Numbered from the stretch's first letter, positions 33,525 to 42,591 are shown. The stretch: DNA of 64,000 bases from Streptosporangium carneum (GCF_027922005.1 NZ_BSEV01000013.1:175342-239341), one strand, 5' to 3'. Notes: generated by a model from the sequence alone, not told the origin. Translations and numbers: made by a program.

Positions 33525-34352
33525 TCAGCGGTCCTTCCAGGCCTTGGTCACGATGTCCAGCGGGGCCTCGGGGTCGAAGCCGAGCCGGTCCTGCACGTCG
33601 ATGACCTGGTCGCCGGGCGGCGGGGCGACGGTGACACGCGATCCCCAGCCGGTGTAGCGGGTGTCGACCACCGCCTTCGCGAGGTCCTCCCAGCCGCGGT
33701 CGAAAAGGTCCTCGGTCACGACCCGGCTGGGCAGTCCCCTGTCGTCGAGCCAGAGCCGCCACCTGACCCGCCTGTGGGCACTGTCATCGCGGCGGGGGAA
33801 GGCGTCCCTGAAGGACGCGGAGACCTTGCGCAGCTCCGCCCAGGTGTTCTCGCCCCTGTACTGGACGCCGCCTCCGCCGGGCAGCCTGCGGCCCGATCCG
33901 CGCGTCAGGAACCTCAGGGTGGCCGGCTCGAACACGTTGAGGGACATCTGCTCGGTGCCGCTCCCGGCCACCCCCAGCGAGTCGCCGCGCACCCAGGTCT
34001 TGCCCACCGGGAGCCGGTCGCTCCATTCGTCGTCGGACAGGTCCGAGACGTACCACTTGCCGCCGACCTCGATCCAGCGTCTGGTGATGTCCCCTGTGCG
34101 GTATGTCAGATCCACCGCGACGATCCCGGGAGCGCCGAACTCCAGGTTGCCCGTGGTCCGGATGACCACCGGGCTTCCCTTTCCGGAGCGGATCCGCGTG
34201 GTCTCGTTGACCTGGACGCCGTGGGCGGGGCGCAGCCGTCGTTCGAGCGCCTTCACGGGGTCGGCGGGGGCGGCCTGGGCGGCCGAAGGGATTGTGGTGA
34301 CCAGTGCGGGCGCGAGCAGCGCCGCCGTCACCAGGGCGATCCATCGCCTCAT
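33525..34352 (-). CDS. Secreted LppX/LprG-like family protein, copy 4
   Basis: A 275-residue member: signal peptide MRRWIALVTAALLAPALVTT, then DPVKALERRLRPAHGVQVNE, NLEFGAPGIVAVDLTY, LPVGKTWVRGD, PATLRFLTRGSGRRL, VQYRGENTWAELRKVSASFR, RWRLWLDDRGLPSRVVTE and DTRYTGWGSRVTVAPPPGDQVID. It lacks a lipobox. Its start is 4 bp from the stop of copy 5, so both are one transcript. It shares a 67-bp identical DNA block (33876-33942) with copy 5. Confidence 0.76.
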   Translation of the reverse strand: MRRWIALVTAALLAPALVTTIPSAAQAAPADPVKALERRLRPAHGVQVNETTRIRSGKGSPVVIRTTGNLEFGAPGIVAVDLTYRTGDITRRWIEVGGKWYVSDLSDDEWSDRLPVGKTWVRGDSLGVAGSGTEQMSLNVFEPATLRFLTRGSGRRLPGGGGVQYRGENTWAELRKVSASFRDAFPRRDDSAHRRVRWRLWLDDRGLPSRVVTEDLFDRGWEDLAKAVVDTRYTGWGSRVTVAPPPGDQVIDVQDRLGFDPEAPLDIVTKAWKDR

Positions 34353-34356
34353 GGGG

Positions 34357-35214
34357 TCAGCGCTCCTTCCAGCCCTTGGTCACGATGTCCAGGGGAGCCT
34401 CGGGGTCGAAGCCGGAGTAGTCCTCCTGGTCGATGACCTGGTCCTCGGGTGGCGGGGCGACGGCGGAGGGCGATCCCCAGCCGGTGTAGCGGGTGTCGAT
34501 CAGCGTCTTCACGCCCCCCTTCCTGCCGAGGTTGAGAAGGCCCTCGGTCACCACGCGGACGGGCAGTCCCCGCGCGTCGAGCCAGAGCCGCCACCTGACC
34601 TTCCTGCGGGCCCTGCTGTCGTCGTCGAGCAGGGTGGGGAAGGCGCGCCTGAAGGACGCGGAGACCCTGGACAGTTCCGCCCTGGTGTTCTCGCCCCTGT
34701 ACTGGACGCCGCCGGGCAGCCTGCGGCCCGATCCGCGCGTCAGGAACCTCAGGGTGGCCGGCTCGAACACGTTGAGGAACGTCTGCCCGGAGCCGTTCCC
34801 GAGCGACAGCGACGAGTCGCTGCGCACCCAGGTCTTGCCCGTCGGGAGGTCGTCGTACGGGTCACCGGAGGTGTACCTCTTGTCGCCGACGACGATCTCG
34901 CGTGTGGAGAAGGTCCCTACCTCCTTGATCGGTGGCTGGACGCGGATGTTCTGCGTCTGGTCGGTGGCGACGACCTCGGTGCCGTGCCGGGAGACGCCGA
35001 ACTCCAGGCTCCCCGTCAGCCGGCCGATCACCTGCGTCTTCTTGTCGAGGAAGAACCTCTGGGTCTCGGCGACCTGGACGCCGTACCCGGGGCGGAGGTG
35101 TGGTTTGAGCGCCTTCACGGGGTCGGCGGGGGCGGCCTGGGCGGCCGAGGGGGCGGTGGTGACCAGTGCGGGCGCGAGCAGCGCCGCCGTCACCAGGGCG
35201 ATCCATCGCCTCAT
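34357..35214 (-). CDS. Secreted LppX/LprG-like family protein, copy 5
   Basis: A 285-residue member and first gene of the copy 5-copy 4 pair. It has the same signal peptide type and DPVKALKPHLRPGYGVQVAE, SLEFGVSRHGTEVVATDQTQ, LPTGKTWVRSD, PATLRFLTRGSGRRL, VQYRGENTRAELSRVSASFR, RWRLWLDARGLPVRVVTE and DTRYTGWGSPSAVAPPPEDQVID. Copies 4 and 5 also end alike (EAPLDIVTK.WK.R). Copy 3 and this copy differ by only a few bases over the signal-peptide-coding 90 bp. Function unknown; see findings for the lipid-carrier hypothesis. Confidence 0.76.
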   Translation of the reverse strand: MRRWIALVTAALLAPALVTTAPSAAQAAPADPVKALKPHLRPGYGVQVAETQRFFLDKKTQVIGRLTGSLEFGVSRHGTEVVATDQTQNIRVQPPIKEVGTFSTREIVVGDKRYTSGDPYDDLPTGKTWVRSDSSLSLGNGSGQTFLNVFEPATLRFLTRGSGRRLPGGVQYRGENTRAELSRVSASFRRAFPTLLDDDSRARRKVRWRLWLDARGLPVRVVTEGLLNLGRKGGVKTLIDTRYTGWGSPSAVAPPPEDQVIDQEDYSGFDPEAPLDIVTKGWKER

Positions 35215-35384
35215 GGGGGGATGTCCTTTACATGAGCCTGGCTCGGGGGAGGAAAGGCATCCTTTCAGATGAGGATCATGGATGTGGCGTTATTTGTGGC
35301 GGCCCATGAAGTTCGGCGGAGCGTGGCCGGTTACGCTGCGGACAGCTCTTCCGTTGCGCGTGGAGCGCGGACAAGGAGGTCTGC

Positions 35385-35792
35385 ATGAATGCCGAGTCGA
35401 GGATTCGCGTCGTCATCGCCAAGCCCGGACTGGACGGGCACGACCGGGGTGTGAAGATCGTGGCGCGGGCGCTGCGGGACGCCGGGATGGAGGTCGTCTA
35501 CACCGGCCTGCACCAGACGCCCGAGCAGATCGTGCGCACCGCGATCCAGGAGGACGCGGCGGCGGTCGGGCTGTCCGTCCTGTCGGGAGCGCACATGACG
35601 CTCTTCGCCAAGGTGATCGAGCTGCTGGCGGAGAACGACGCGAGTGACATCGTGGTGTTCGGCGGTGGGATCATTCCCGAGGCGGACATGCCCGAGCTGG
35701 AGCGCATGGGCGTGGCCCGGGTCTTCACCCCGGGAGCGACGACGCAGGAGATCGTCGAGTGGGTGCGAAGCGCGATTCCTTCCCGTGTGTGA
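35385..35792 (+). CDS. Stand-alone cobalamin-binding domain of an acyl-CoA mutase
   Basis: The 135-residue protein is a complete B12-binding Rossmann domain of the methylmalonyl-CoA mutase type. The base-off His ligand is in GLDGHDRG (D-x-H-x2-G), followed by LSVLSGAH and [10 protein letters not shown]. It matches the small subunits of two-component mutases such as 2-hydroxyisobutyryl-CoA mutase rather than a truncated large mutase. No large catalytic subunit lies nearby, so its partner is elsewhere. AAGGAGG is well placed before the ATG. Confidence 0.88.
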   Translation: MNAESRIRVVIAKPGLDGHDRGVKIVARALRDAGMEVVYTGLHQTPEQIVRTAIQEDAAAVGLSVLSGAHMTLFAKVIELLAENDASDIVVFGGGIIPEADMPELERMGVARVFTPGATTQEIVEWVRSAIPSRV

Positions 35793-35943
35793 CATTCGCG
35801 TCTCACCTACAAGGACCCGGTGACCTGGCCATGCCGCTCGGGGGGCTAGGCTTCATTGGCGCAAAAACGTCAGGCTCCCCCGAGAGCGTGGAGCCGGCCC
35901 GCCCACATCTGTACACCAGCCGCACAAGCAAGGACGGACCCTC

Positions 35944-37125
35944 GTGGACCTGTTCGAACATCAGGCGAAGGAGCTCTTCGCGGAGTACGGCATCCCGGTG
36001 CCGCGCGGTATCGTCGCCCACACCGTGGAGGAGGCGCGCGCCGCAGCCGAGGAGCTGACCGGCCGTGTCGTCGTCAAGGCCCAGGTCAAGACCGGTGGCC
36101 GCGGCAAGGCGGGCGGCGTGAAGGTCGCCGACGACGCCGCCGACGCCGAGCAGAAGGCCACCCAGATCCTCGGCATGGACATCAAGGGCCACACGGTCCA
36201 CAAGGTCCTGATCGAGGAGGCCAGCGCGATCGCGGAGGAGTACTACTTCTCCTTCCTGCTCGACCGCGCGAACCGCACGTTCCTCGCCATCTGCTCCGCC
36301 GCCGGCGGAATGGACATCGAAGAGGTCGCGCACAGCGCCCCGGAGAAGGTCGCGAAGGTCCCGGTCTCCCCCCTCGACGGGGTCGACCGCGCCAAGGCCC
36401 GCGAGATCGCCGTCGCCGGCGGTCTGCCCGAGGTCGCGCTCGACGGCGCCGCCGAGCTCATCGAGAAGCTCTGGGCCGCCTTCGTCGACGAGGACGCCTC
36501 CCTGGTCGAGGTCAACCCGATGATCCTGTCCGCCGACGGCCAGGTGAAGGCCCTCGACGGCAAGGTCACCCTCGACGACAACGCCACCTTCCGCCAGGCC
36601 GACCACTCGGTCTTCGAGGACAAGGCCGCCGAGGACCCCCTCGAGGCCGCGGCCAAGGCGAAGGACCTCAACTACGTCAAGCTCGACGGCAGCGTCGGCA
36701 TCATCGGCAACGGCGCGGGCCTGGTCATGTCGACCCTCGACGTCGTCGCCTACGCCGGCGAGGCCTTCCCCGGCCAGCCCAAGCCCGCCAACTTCCTCGA
36801 CATCGGCGGCGGCGCCTCGGCCGAGGTCATGGCGGCCGGCCTGGAGATCATCATCTCCGACCCCGCCGTGAAGTCGATCTTCGTCAACGTCTTCGGCGGC
36901 ATCACCGCCTGTGACGCGGTCGCCAACGGCATCGTCTCGGCCTTCCAGCTGCTGGAGGGGCGCGGCGAGGCCGTCAGCCGCCCGCTGGTCGTCCGTCTCG
37001 ACGGCAACAACGCCGAACTCGGACGGAAGATCCTCGCCGACGCCAGCCTCAAGGGCGTCGAACTGGTCGACACCATGGACGATGCGGCCAAGCGTGCCGC
37101 CGAGCTCGCTGCGGTAGGTGCGTAA
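35944..37125 (+). CDS. sucC: Succinyl-CoA synthetase beta subunit
   Basis: The 393-residue protein begins [16 protein letters not shown] and has the ATP-grasp fold: [16 protein letters not shown] for nucleotide binding, [12 protein letters not shown] for metal, and [12 protein letters not shown] with FLDIGGGAS in the CoA-ligase domain. It forms the nucleotide-binding half of the TCA enzyme that makes ATP or GTP from succinyl-CoA. The GTG start follows AAGGACGGACCCTC. Its TAA overlaps the sucD ATG by one base. Confidence 0.96.
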   Translation: MDLFEHQAKELFAEYGIPVPRGIVAHTVEEARAAAEELTGRVVVKAQVKTGGRGKAGGVKVADDAADAEQKATQILGMDIKGHTVHKVLIEEASAIAEEYYFSFLLDRANRTFLAICSAAGGMDIEEVAHSAPEKVAKVPVSPLDGVDRAKAREIAVAGGLPEVALDGAAELIEKLWAAFVDEDASLVEVNPMILSADGQVKALDGKVTLDDNATFRQADHSVFEDKAAEDPLEAAAKAKDLNYVKLDGSVGIIGNGAGLVMSTLDVVAYAGEAFPGQPKPANFLDIGGGASAEVMAAGLEIIISDPAVKSIFVNVFGGITACDAVANGIVSAFQLLEGRGEAVSRPLVVRLDGNNAELGRKILADASLKGVELVDTMDDAAKRAAELAAVGA

Positions 37126-38000
37126 TGGCTATCTGGCTGACCGAGAACAGCAAGATCATTGTTCAGGGCATGACCGGCGGCGAGGGCACCAAGCACACCC
37201 GCCGCATGCTCGCCTCCGGGGCCCGCGTCGTCGGCGGCGTCAACGCCCGCAAGGCCGGCACCACCCACGAGGGCCTGCCCGTCTTCGGCACCGTCAAGGA
37301 GGCCATCGAGCAGACCGGCGCCGACGTGTCGGTCGTGTTCGTGCCCCCGGCGTTCACCAAGGACGCGGTCAAGGAGGCCATCGACGCCGAGATCCCGCTC
37401 TGCGTGGTGATCACCGAGGGCGTCCCGGTCCACGACACCACCGAGTTCTGGGCCTACGCCGTCGCCAAGGGCAACAAGACCCGCATCATCGGTCCGAACT
37501 GCCCCGGCATCGCCTCCCCCGGCGCCTCCAACGCCGGCATCATCCCCGCCGACATCACCACCGCGGGCCGCATCGGCCTGGTGTCGAAGTCCGGCACGCT
37601 GACCTACCAGCTCATGTACGAGCTGCGTGACTTCGGCTTCTCCACCGCCGTCGGCATCGGCGGCGACCCGGTCATCGGGACCACGCACATCGACGCCCTC
37701 CAGGCCTTCCAGGACGACCCGGCCACCGACGCGATCGTGATGATCGGTGAGATCGGCGGAGACGCCGAGGAGCGCGCCGCCGCCTACATCGAGCAGCACG
37801 TGACCAAGCCGGTCGTCGCCTACGTCGCGGGCTTCACCGCCCCCGAGGGCAAGACCATGGGCCACGCGGGCGCGATCGTGTCCGGCTCGGCGGGAACCGC
37901 CCAGGCGAAGAAGGAGGCTCTGGAGAAGGTCGGCGTCCGCGTCGGCAAGACCCCGAGCGAGACCGCTCGCCTGATGCGTGAGGTCATGCAGTCCCGCTGA
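37125..38000 (+). CDS. sucD: Succinyl-CoA synthetase alpha subunit
   Basis: The 291-residue alpha subunit has the CoA-binding Rossmann domain ([13 protein letters not shown]), [14 protein letters not shown], and the phospho-histidine loop [14 protein letters not shown]. It is coupled to sucC by the TAATG overlap and ends before a well-formed terminator. The pair catalyses succinyl-CoA to succinate conversion in the TCA cycle. Confidence 0.96.
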   Translation: MAIWLTENSKIIVQGMTGGEGTKHTRRMLASGARVVGGVNARKAGTTHEGLPVFGTVKEAIEQTGADVSVVFVPPAFTKDAVKEAIDAEIPLCVVITEGVPVHDTTEFWAYAVAKGNKTRIIGPNCPGIASPGASNAGIIPADITTAGRIGLVSKSGTLTYQLMYELRDFGFSTAVGIGGDPVIGTTHIDALQAFQDDPATDAIVMIGEIGGDAEERAAAYIEQHVTKPVVAYVAGFTAPEGKTMGHAGAIVSGSAGTAQAKKEALEKVGVRVGKTPSETARLMREVMQSR

Positions 38001-38019
38001 CCCCCTGGCTCGCAGGCAG

Positions 38020-38045
38020 AGGCGCCCGTCTTCCCGCGGGCGCCT
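38020..38045 (+). terminator. Rho-independent-type terminator after sucCD
   Basis: AGGCGCCCG and CGGGCGCCT pair over 9 bp with an 8-base loop, followed by TTCCTGTCTCTCC, a fairly U-rich run. It starts 20 bp after the sucD stop. Confidence 0.8.
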
Positions 38046-38070
38046 TTCCTGTCTCTCCGGCCCCGGACGC

Positions 38071-39006
38071 TCACCACCGTACGGCGGAGAAGTCGACGGG
38101 CCGGGGCCGGAGCGCCCGCACCCGCGTCGTGAGTTCCCTCAGCCGCCGGGACATCTCCTGGGCCGGAAGCCGCCTGCGGTCACCGTGGCCGGGAAGGAGC
38201 CACTCGAAGCGGAGCCGGTCAGCCGTGCGGGCCAGGGAGGCGGCCAGCTCCTCTATGGAGTACCAGGTGACGCTCTCGGCCACTTCGAGGTCCCCCGTGG
38301 TGCGCGACCAGTAGAAGCTGTCGCCGCTGAAGCAGTACCGCTCGTCGGCGACGTAGAGCACGCTCCCCCGGGTGTGCCCGGGGAGGGGGTGCGCCGTGAC
38401 GTTCTCGGCGATCTCGATCGGGTCGACGCCCCGGATCACCTGGTCGGCGTCCGGCGCGGCGTCGAGGTCGCCCTCGTGGATCCACAGGCGGGCGCCGAAG
38501 CGGTCGGCGTAGCGGCGGCCGTGCGCGGCGTGGTCGCGGTGCGTGAGCAGCACGTCGGTGACGGGCCCCAGCCTTTCGTACCGCGACGCCAGGCCGCGGT
38601 CCCAGCGCGGGGTGTCGATCATCATCATGGTCCCGGAGGGACGGCGCAGCAGGTAGGAGTTGGCTCCCGCGGTGTGCTGGGAGTTGTGTCCGCACAGATG
38701 GACGGTGTCGTCGAGCGCGATCGGGAAGGGGTCCGCCTCCGGGGCCGGCGTCCGGGACGAGTGCCGGATCGACCGGGTGGGGCAGGCGAAGGCGGCCGCG
38801 TGCAACCGTCCGGTCTCCGCCGCGCCGTCCGGCTGGCGGAGCATCACCGAACGGCCGTCGACCTCGCCGACCAACCCCGGGGCGAGCTGCCGGGCGACGT
38901 CGCAGTTCGTGCAGCGGTCGTCCACGTACCACCCCTCTTCGCCGCCGGGCCGGTTCGCCGCCGCGTCGCTCTCCTGCGCCCGTACGGGGGCGGCTGATCT
39001 GTCCAT
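38071..39006 (-). CDS. Ferredoxin-domain / metallo-beta-lactamase-fold hydrolase fusion
   Basis: The 311-residue protein starts with a ferredoxin-like domain (residues 25-85: RCTNCDVARQLAPGL, later ACPTRSI). A metallo-beta-lactamase domain follows with THRDHAAHG as the HxHxDH-type site (first His replaced: H-R-D-H), GHTRGSVLY and FSGDSFYW. Such ferredoxin-MBL fusions are found in actinobacteria and plants with no agreed substrate. Only three Cys resemble cluster ligands, which limits cluster type. It stands alone, convergent with sucCD. Confidence 0.82.
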   Translation of the reverse strand: MDRSAAPVRAQESDAAANRPGGEEGWYVDDRCTNCDVARQLAPGLVGEVDGRSVMLRQPDGAAETGRLHAAAFACPTRSIRHSSRTPAPEADPFPIALDDTVHLCGHNSQHTAGANSYLLRRPSGTMMMIDTPRWDRGLASRYERLGPVTDVLLTHRDHAAHGRRYADRFGARLWIHEGDLDAAPDADQVIRGVDPIEIAENVTAHPLPGHTRGSVLYVADERYCFSGDSFYWSRTTGDLEVAESVTWYSIEELAASLARTADRLRFEWLLPGHGDRRRLPAQEMSRRLRELTTRVRALRPRPVDFSAVRW

Positions 39007-39531
39007 GGTGCCCTCTCCTTCGTGAGCCGCCGAGGTCCGGCTGCCTGCCCTTCAGGAATATCGCGCAGTGCGCGAAAAAAGGAAGACGGCTCCCTTCTTG
39101 TGTTTTCCCGGCGACCCGTATCTCATCATCGCCCCTGGTCAGAGCGGGAAACCGTATTTTCTGGCGAATTCGGACAGCGATAATCGGCGGAAGTCTCGAC
39201 CCGCCGTGTCCCCGGCTTCGAATTTCTCTCTGACATTCATTGAGAATCGTCCGGTGTCGCCCGGAGCCGCGTGCGGCCGGTCGCGCCGGACCGGCCGTCC
39301 GGACCCCGGCCCCGGATCCCGGTTCGGGGGCCGTCCGGACTCCTGTCCCGCGGCGCGCCCGAGGTCCACGACGCGGCCTTCCCGCCCGGCCCCGCCCGGC
39401 CCCGCCCGGCCCTGCCCGGCCCCGCCCGGCGCCGTACGGCACGCGGCCTGAGGGCCGGTCCACACGGCACACGCGACACGCGGGGCGAAGAAGTCTCTTC
39501 CATACGGAAGATCCTGAGACCATCGACTATT
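39007..39531. other. 525-bp gap between the MBL gene and the DUF6350 gene
   Basis: The first half (about 39060-39240) is AT-richer than the region and probably contains both divergent promoters. The second half is extremely GC-rich with the decamer repeats at 39381-39430. An open plus frame reaches back to 39271, but its translation is Pro/Arg/Gly-only low complexity, so I do not count it as coding. Confidence 0.5.
39381..39430. repeat. Five tandem 10-bp repeats upstream of the DUF6350 gene
   Basis: CCCGCCCGGC is repeated five times in a row, the fourth with one T substitution. It lies about 100 bp upstream of the probable GTG start at 39532. Confidence 0.85.
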
Positions 39532-41196
39532 GTGACGGCCCTTCTCGATCAGCTCCGGACGGCTCCCCGCAACGTCCTCAGCCGCATCCCCCTGCCCGGC
39601 GGCGTCACGGGCGACGACGAGGACGTCCGCAGGCCGCTTCCCGTTTCCGGGATGCTCGCCGCGGCCTGGACGCTCAGCGTGGGGCTCGCGGTGCTCACCA
39701 CCTTCACCCTGGTCGGCTGGATCGCCTCTCCCAAGGGCGCGCTCGGCACCGGCCTGCCCGGGGTGTTCCGCACCGCCGCGCAACTCTGGCTGGCGGCGCA
39801 CCACGCCGGGTTCGCGATCCCCGGAGGCTCGGTCGGGCTGCTTCCCCTGGGTCTGACGGTCCTTCCCGCCTTCCTGCTGTACCGCGCGGGGATCTGGATG
39901 GCCAGGGACGCCGACCTGCGGCTGCGCCTGCCCGCCCGGCTGCCGAAGAACAGCCCGAAGGACGAGGCCAACGCCCGCAGGCGGGCACAGCTGGCGCTGG
40001 TCGCGCAGGCGGGCATCTCGCTGGCGGCGCCGTACGCGCTGCTGGCCGGGGTGATCGCGCTGATCACCGACAACGAGATCACCCAGCCGTTCCTCGGCGA
40101 CGCCCTGCTCAGCCACCTGGTGCTCGCCTTCATCGCGGGCTCGCTGGCCACCGCCAGGACGATCGGGCCGTGGCGGCTGATGCTGCGGCTGCTGCCGGAG
40201 CGGCTGCGCGCGGTCCTGCTCAGCTCGGCCGTGGCGCTGGGGATCATGCTCGTGGCGGGAGCGGTCCTGGTGCTCGGCTCGATCGTGGTGAACTTCGGCC
40301 AGGTCAGAGCGCTGTCGGAGATCCTGTCGCCGGGCTTCGTCGGAGGCCTGCTGCTCCTGCTGATCCAGGTGCTCTACCTGATCAACGCGATCATCTGGGG
40401 GATGGCCTACATCACCGGCCCCGGGTTCGCCGTCGGCGCAGGCACACTGGTCGCGCCGACGGGAGTCCAGCTCGGCACCGTGCCCACCCTGCCGATCCTG
40501 GGAGCCCTGCCCGACGCCGGGCCGACCCCGGCGTGGGCGATGGCGGTGGTCGTGCTGCCGTTCGCGGCGGGAGCGGTGGCCGGTGTCCTGAGCGTCCGCA
40601 TCGCGCCCTCGCCGTCCTACGAGGGCGCGCCGCTGTGGGGGTTCGTCTGCGGGCTGGCGACCGGGACGGCGGCGGGGGCGCTGGCGGCGCTGTCCGGAGG
40701 CTCGCTCGGCGGGGGCAGGCTCACCGCGGTCGGTCCCGCGGCGTGGGAGGTCATGCTCTCGGTGACGCTGGAGGTCGGCGTCGCCGCCGGGATCTCGGCG
40801 GGCCTGGCCAACTGGTGGCTGATCTTCCGAGGCCACAACACCGCCGTGACCAAGGCGGCGGAGAGGGTCGGCACGGCGACCGCGCCGGTCCGCAAGGCAG
40901 GCGTCAAGATCGCCAAGGCGGCGGGGTCGGTGGCGAGCAAGGTCGGACTCGCCGAGCCCGACGAACTCGGCAAGCTCCCCGGCCACTGGCTGGACGCCAC
41001 CGAGTGCGACACCCAGCCGATCCCGGTCATCCGGGACGACTGGGAGGACGAGCACGCCCCGGCCGCGGAGGCCCCGCCGAAGGCCGCGCATAGGGAACCC
41101 CCGCGCCCGCCGCGCCGTGACATCGTCGACGAGTCGGACGACAAGGGCGGTCATGTGATCTACCTCGACCCCTACGCCTGGGACCGCGACGAGTGA
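39532..41196 (+). CDS. DUF6350 polytopic membrane protein
   Basis: The 554-residue protein shows about nine to ten hydrophobic segments (for example MLAAAWTLSVGLAVLTTFTLVGW and AVALGIMLVAGAVLVLGSIVV), with the actinobacterial DUF6350 layout and a hydrophilic C-terminal tail of about 120 residues ending HVIYLDPYAWDRDE. Homologues in this phylum are conserved and placed beside purN-purH, exactly as here; some have been linked to cell-division-related functions, which I cannot confirm. GTG 39532 is the start closest to the conserved sequence; no ribosome site is clear. Confidence 0.82.
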   Translation: MTALLDQLRTAPRNVLSRIPLPGGVTGDDEDVRRPLPVSGMLAAAWTLSVGLAVLTTFTLVGWIASPKGALGTGLPGVFRTAAQLWLAAHHAGFAIPGGSVGLLPLGLTVLPAFLLYRAGIWMARDADLRLRLPARLPKNSPKDEANARRRAQLALVAQAGISLAAPYALLAGVIALITDNEITQPFLGDALLSHLVLAFIAGSLATARTIGPWRLMLRLLPERLRAVLLSSAVALGIMLVAGAVLVLGSIVVNFGQVRALSEILSPGFVGGLLLLLIQVLYLINAIIWGMAYITGPGFAVGAGTLVAPTGVQLGTVPTLPILGALPDAGPTPAWAMAVVVLPFAAGAVAGVLSVRIAPSPSYEGAPLWGFVCGLATGTAAGALAALSGGSLGGGRLTAVGPAAWEVMLSVTLEVGVAAGISAGLANWWLIFRGHNTAVTKAAERVGTATAPVRKAGVKIAKAAGSVASKVGLAEPDELGKLPGHWLDATECDTQPIPVIRDDWEDEHAPAAEAPPKAAHREPPRPPRRDIVDESDDKGGHVIYLDPYAWDRDE

Positions 41197-41400
41197 CCCG
41201 GCCCCCGGCGTCCGTCTCCCCTCTCCTGCCCCTTCCGGGGGCGAAGGGGCGACGAGTCCTCCGAAGACGCCTGCCGGTGGAGGGCGTGAGAGGCGCGTCG
41301 GCCATGAGGGCTGTCATGTCCTGGTCGGCGGACGAGGATCGCTGGCACGATCTCATCGTGGTGTTGAGGACGTCTGCCGTTACGGAACGGGGGCCTGAGC

Positions 41401-41949
41401 GTGTTTGACGCGGACAACCAGGTGATCGAACAGGTTTCCACGAAGGTCGCGTACGAGACGCGGTACCTGAGGCTGCGCGAGGACCGGATCCGGCGTCCTG
41501 ACGGGTCACCGGGCATCTACTCCTACGTGGACAAGCCGGACTTCGCGCTCATCATCCCCATGGAGGACGACGGATTCCATCTGGTCGAGCAGTACCGCTA
41601 CCCGATTCGCCGCCGTTCGTGGGAGTTCCCGCAGGGGACCATGCCCGGGATGGCGACGGCCGACCCCGAGCGTCTCGCGCGGGAGGAGCTCCGTCAGGAG
41701 ACCGGTCTCTCCGCCGGTTCGATGCGGCACCTGGGGCATCTTCACGGTGGCGCCGGCATGACGAGTCAGGGCTTCGACGTTTTCCTGGCGACCGACCTCG
41801 TTCACGGCACGGCCGAGCTGGAGGTCGAGGAACAGGATCTCCGCCACCAGTGGTTCCCCCGGGAGAAGGTGGAGGAGATGATCCGCACCGGTGTGATCAC
41901 CGAGGACTCCACCCTGGCCGCCTACACCCTTCTGCTGCTCGGCGCGTAG
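41401..41949 (+). CDS. NUDIX hydrolase, ADP-ribose pyrophosphatase-like
   Basis: The 182-residue protein has the Nudix helix with AREELRQETGL and the preceding EFPQGTM, giving a near-canonical GX5EX7REUXEEXGU box. The preceding strand FHLVEQYRYPIRRRSWEFP is typical of ADP-ribose/NDP-sugar pyrophosphatases. It should cleave a nucleoside-diphosphate-linked compound with Mg2+. The GTG start follows GGGGGCCTGAGC. Confidence 0.88.
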   Translation: MFDADNQVIEQVSTKVAYETRYLRLREDRIRRPDGSPGIYSYVDKPDFALIIPMEDDGFHLVEQYRYPIRRRSWEFPQGTMPGMATADPERLAREELRQETGLSAGSMRHLGHLHGGAGMTSQGFDVFLATDLVHGTAELEVEEQDLRHQWFPREKVEEMIRTGVITEDSTLAAYTLLLLGA

Positions 41950-41987
41950 GGGAGCGGGCGGGCCAGGACGCTGGCACGATTTCCGGT

Positions 41988-42461
41988 GTGGCGATTCAGG
42001 TGTCGGTCTGCGGTCCCCGTGACTGCACCCCCGAAGAAGAGGCCGACGCGCGTGAGGTCGGGCGACTGCTGGCCGAGCGCGGCGCGGTGGTGATCTGCGG
42101 CGGCTACGGCGGGGTCATGGCCGCCGTCGCGGCCGGGGCGAGGGCGGCCGAGGGGACGGTCGTCGGCATCCTGTCCCGGCCCGACAGGCAGGACGCCAAC
42201 CCGGACCTGAGCATCGTGATCCCGACCGGGATCGGCGAGGCGCGCAACCTCGTCATCGCCAACTCGGGAGACGCGGTGATCGTCGTCGGAGGTTCCTGGG
42301 GCACCCTGTCCGAGCTGGCCCTCGCCATGCGTCACGGCCGCGTCCCCGTGGTCCAGCTCGGCGGCTGGCGGCTCCTGGACCGCGACGGCCGCCCCGTGCC
42401 CGGTGTACGGCACGCCGCCTCACCGGCGCAGGCCCTGGACATGACAGGGCTGTGGCCCTGA
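41988..42461 (+). CDS. TIGR00725/LOG-like Rossmann-fold protein
   Basis: The 157-residue protein begins VAIQVSVCGPRDCTPEEE, has the nucleotide-binding CGGYGGVMAAVAAGA and the GGSWGTLSELALA loop that corresponds to the PGGxGT motif of lysine-decarboxylase-like (LOG) proteins. It belongs to the TIGR00725 group, sometimes called molybdenum-cofactor carrier-like. Exact function is unknown. It begins 39 bp after the NUDIX stop and is probably in the same operon. The GTG at 41988 is the only start that fits the conserved beginning. Confidence 0.83.
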   Translation: MAIQVSVCGPRDCTPEEEADAREVGRLLAERGAVVICGGYGGVMAAVAAGARAAEGTVVGILSRPDRQDANPDLSIVIPTGIGEARNLVIANSGDAVIVVGGSWGTLSELALAMRHGRVPVVQLGGWRLLDRDGRPVPGVRHAASPAQALDMTGLWP

Positions 42462-42591
42462 GGCGACGGTCTCGACACGAGGGTCTCGACACGGTGGGCG
42501 CGGCCGTGCCGGAGCTCGCCTGGAAGCGCGGGCGAACTCCGGGGGCGGAACCGGGCCTGTCATGTGACAGCCGGTGAGAGCGGGCAGGGAC

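Noticed and set aside
39271..39531. N-terminal extension of the DUF6350 protein
   Set aside because: The translation is Pro/Arg/Gly low complexity produced by the decamer repeats, with no ribosome site.
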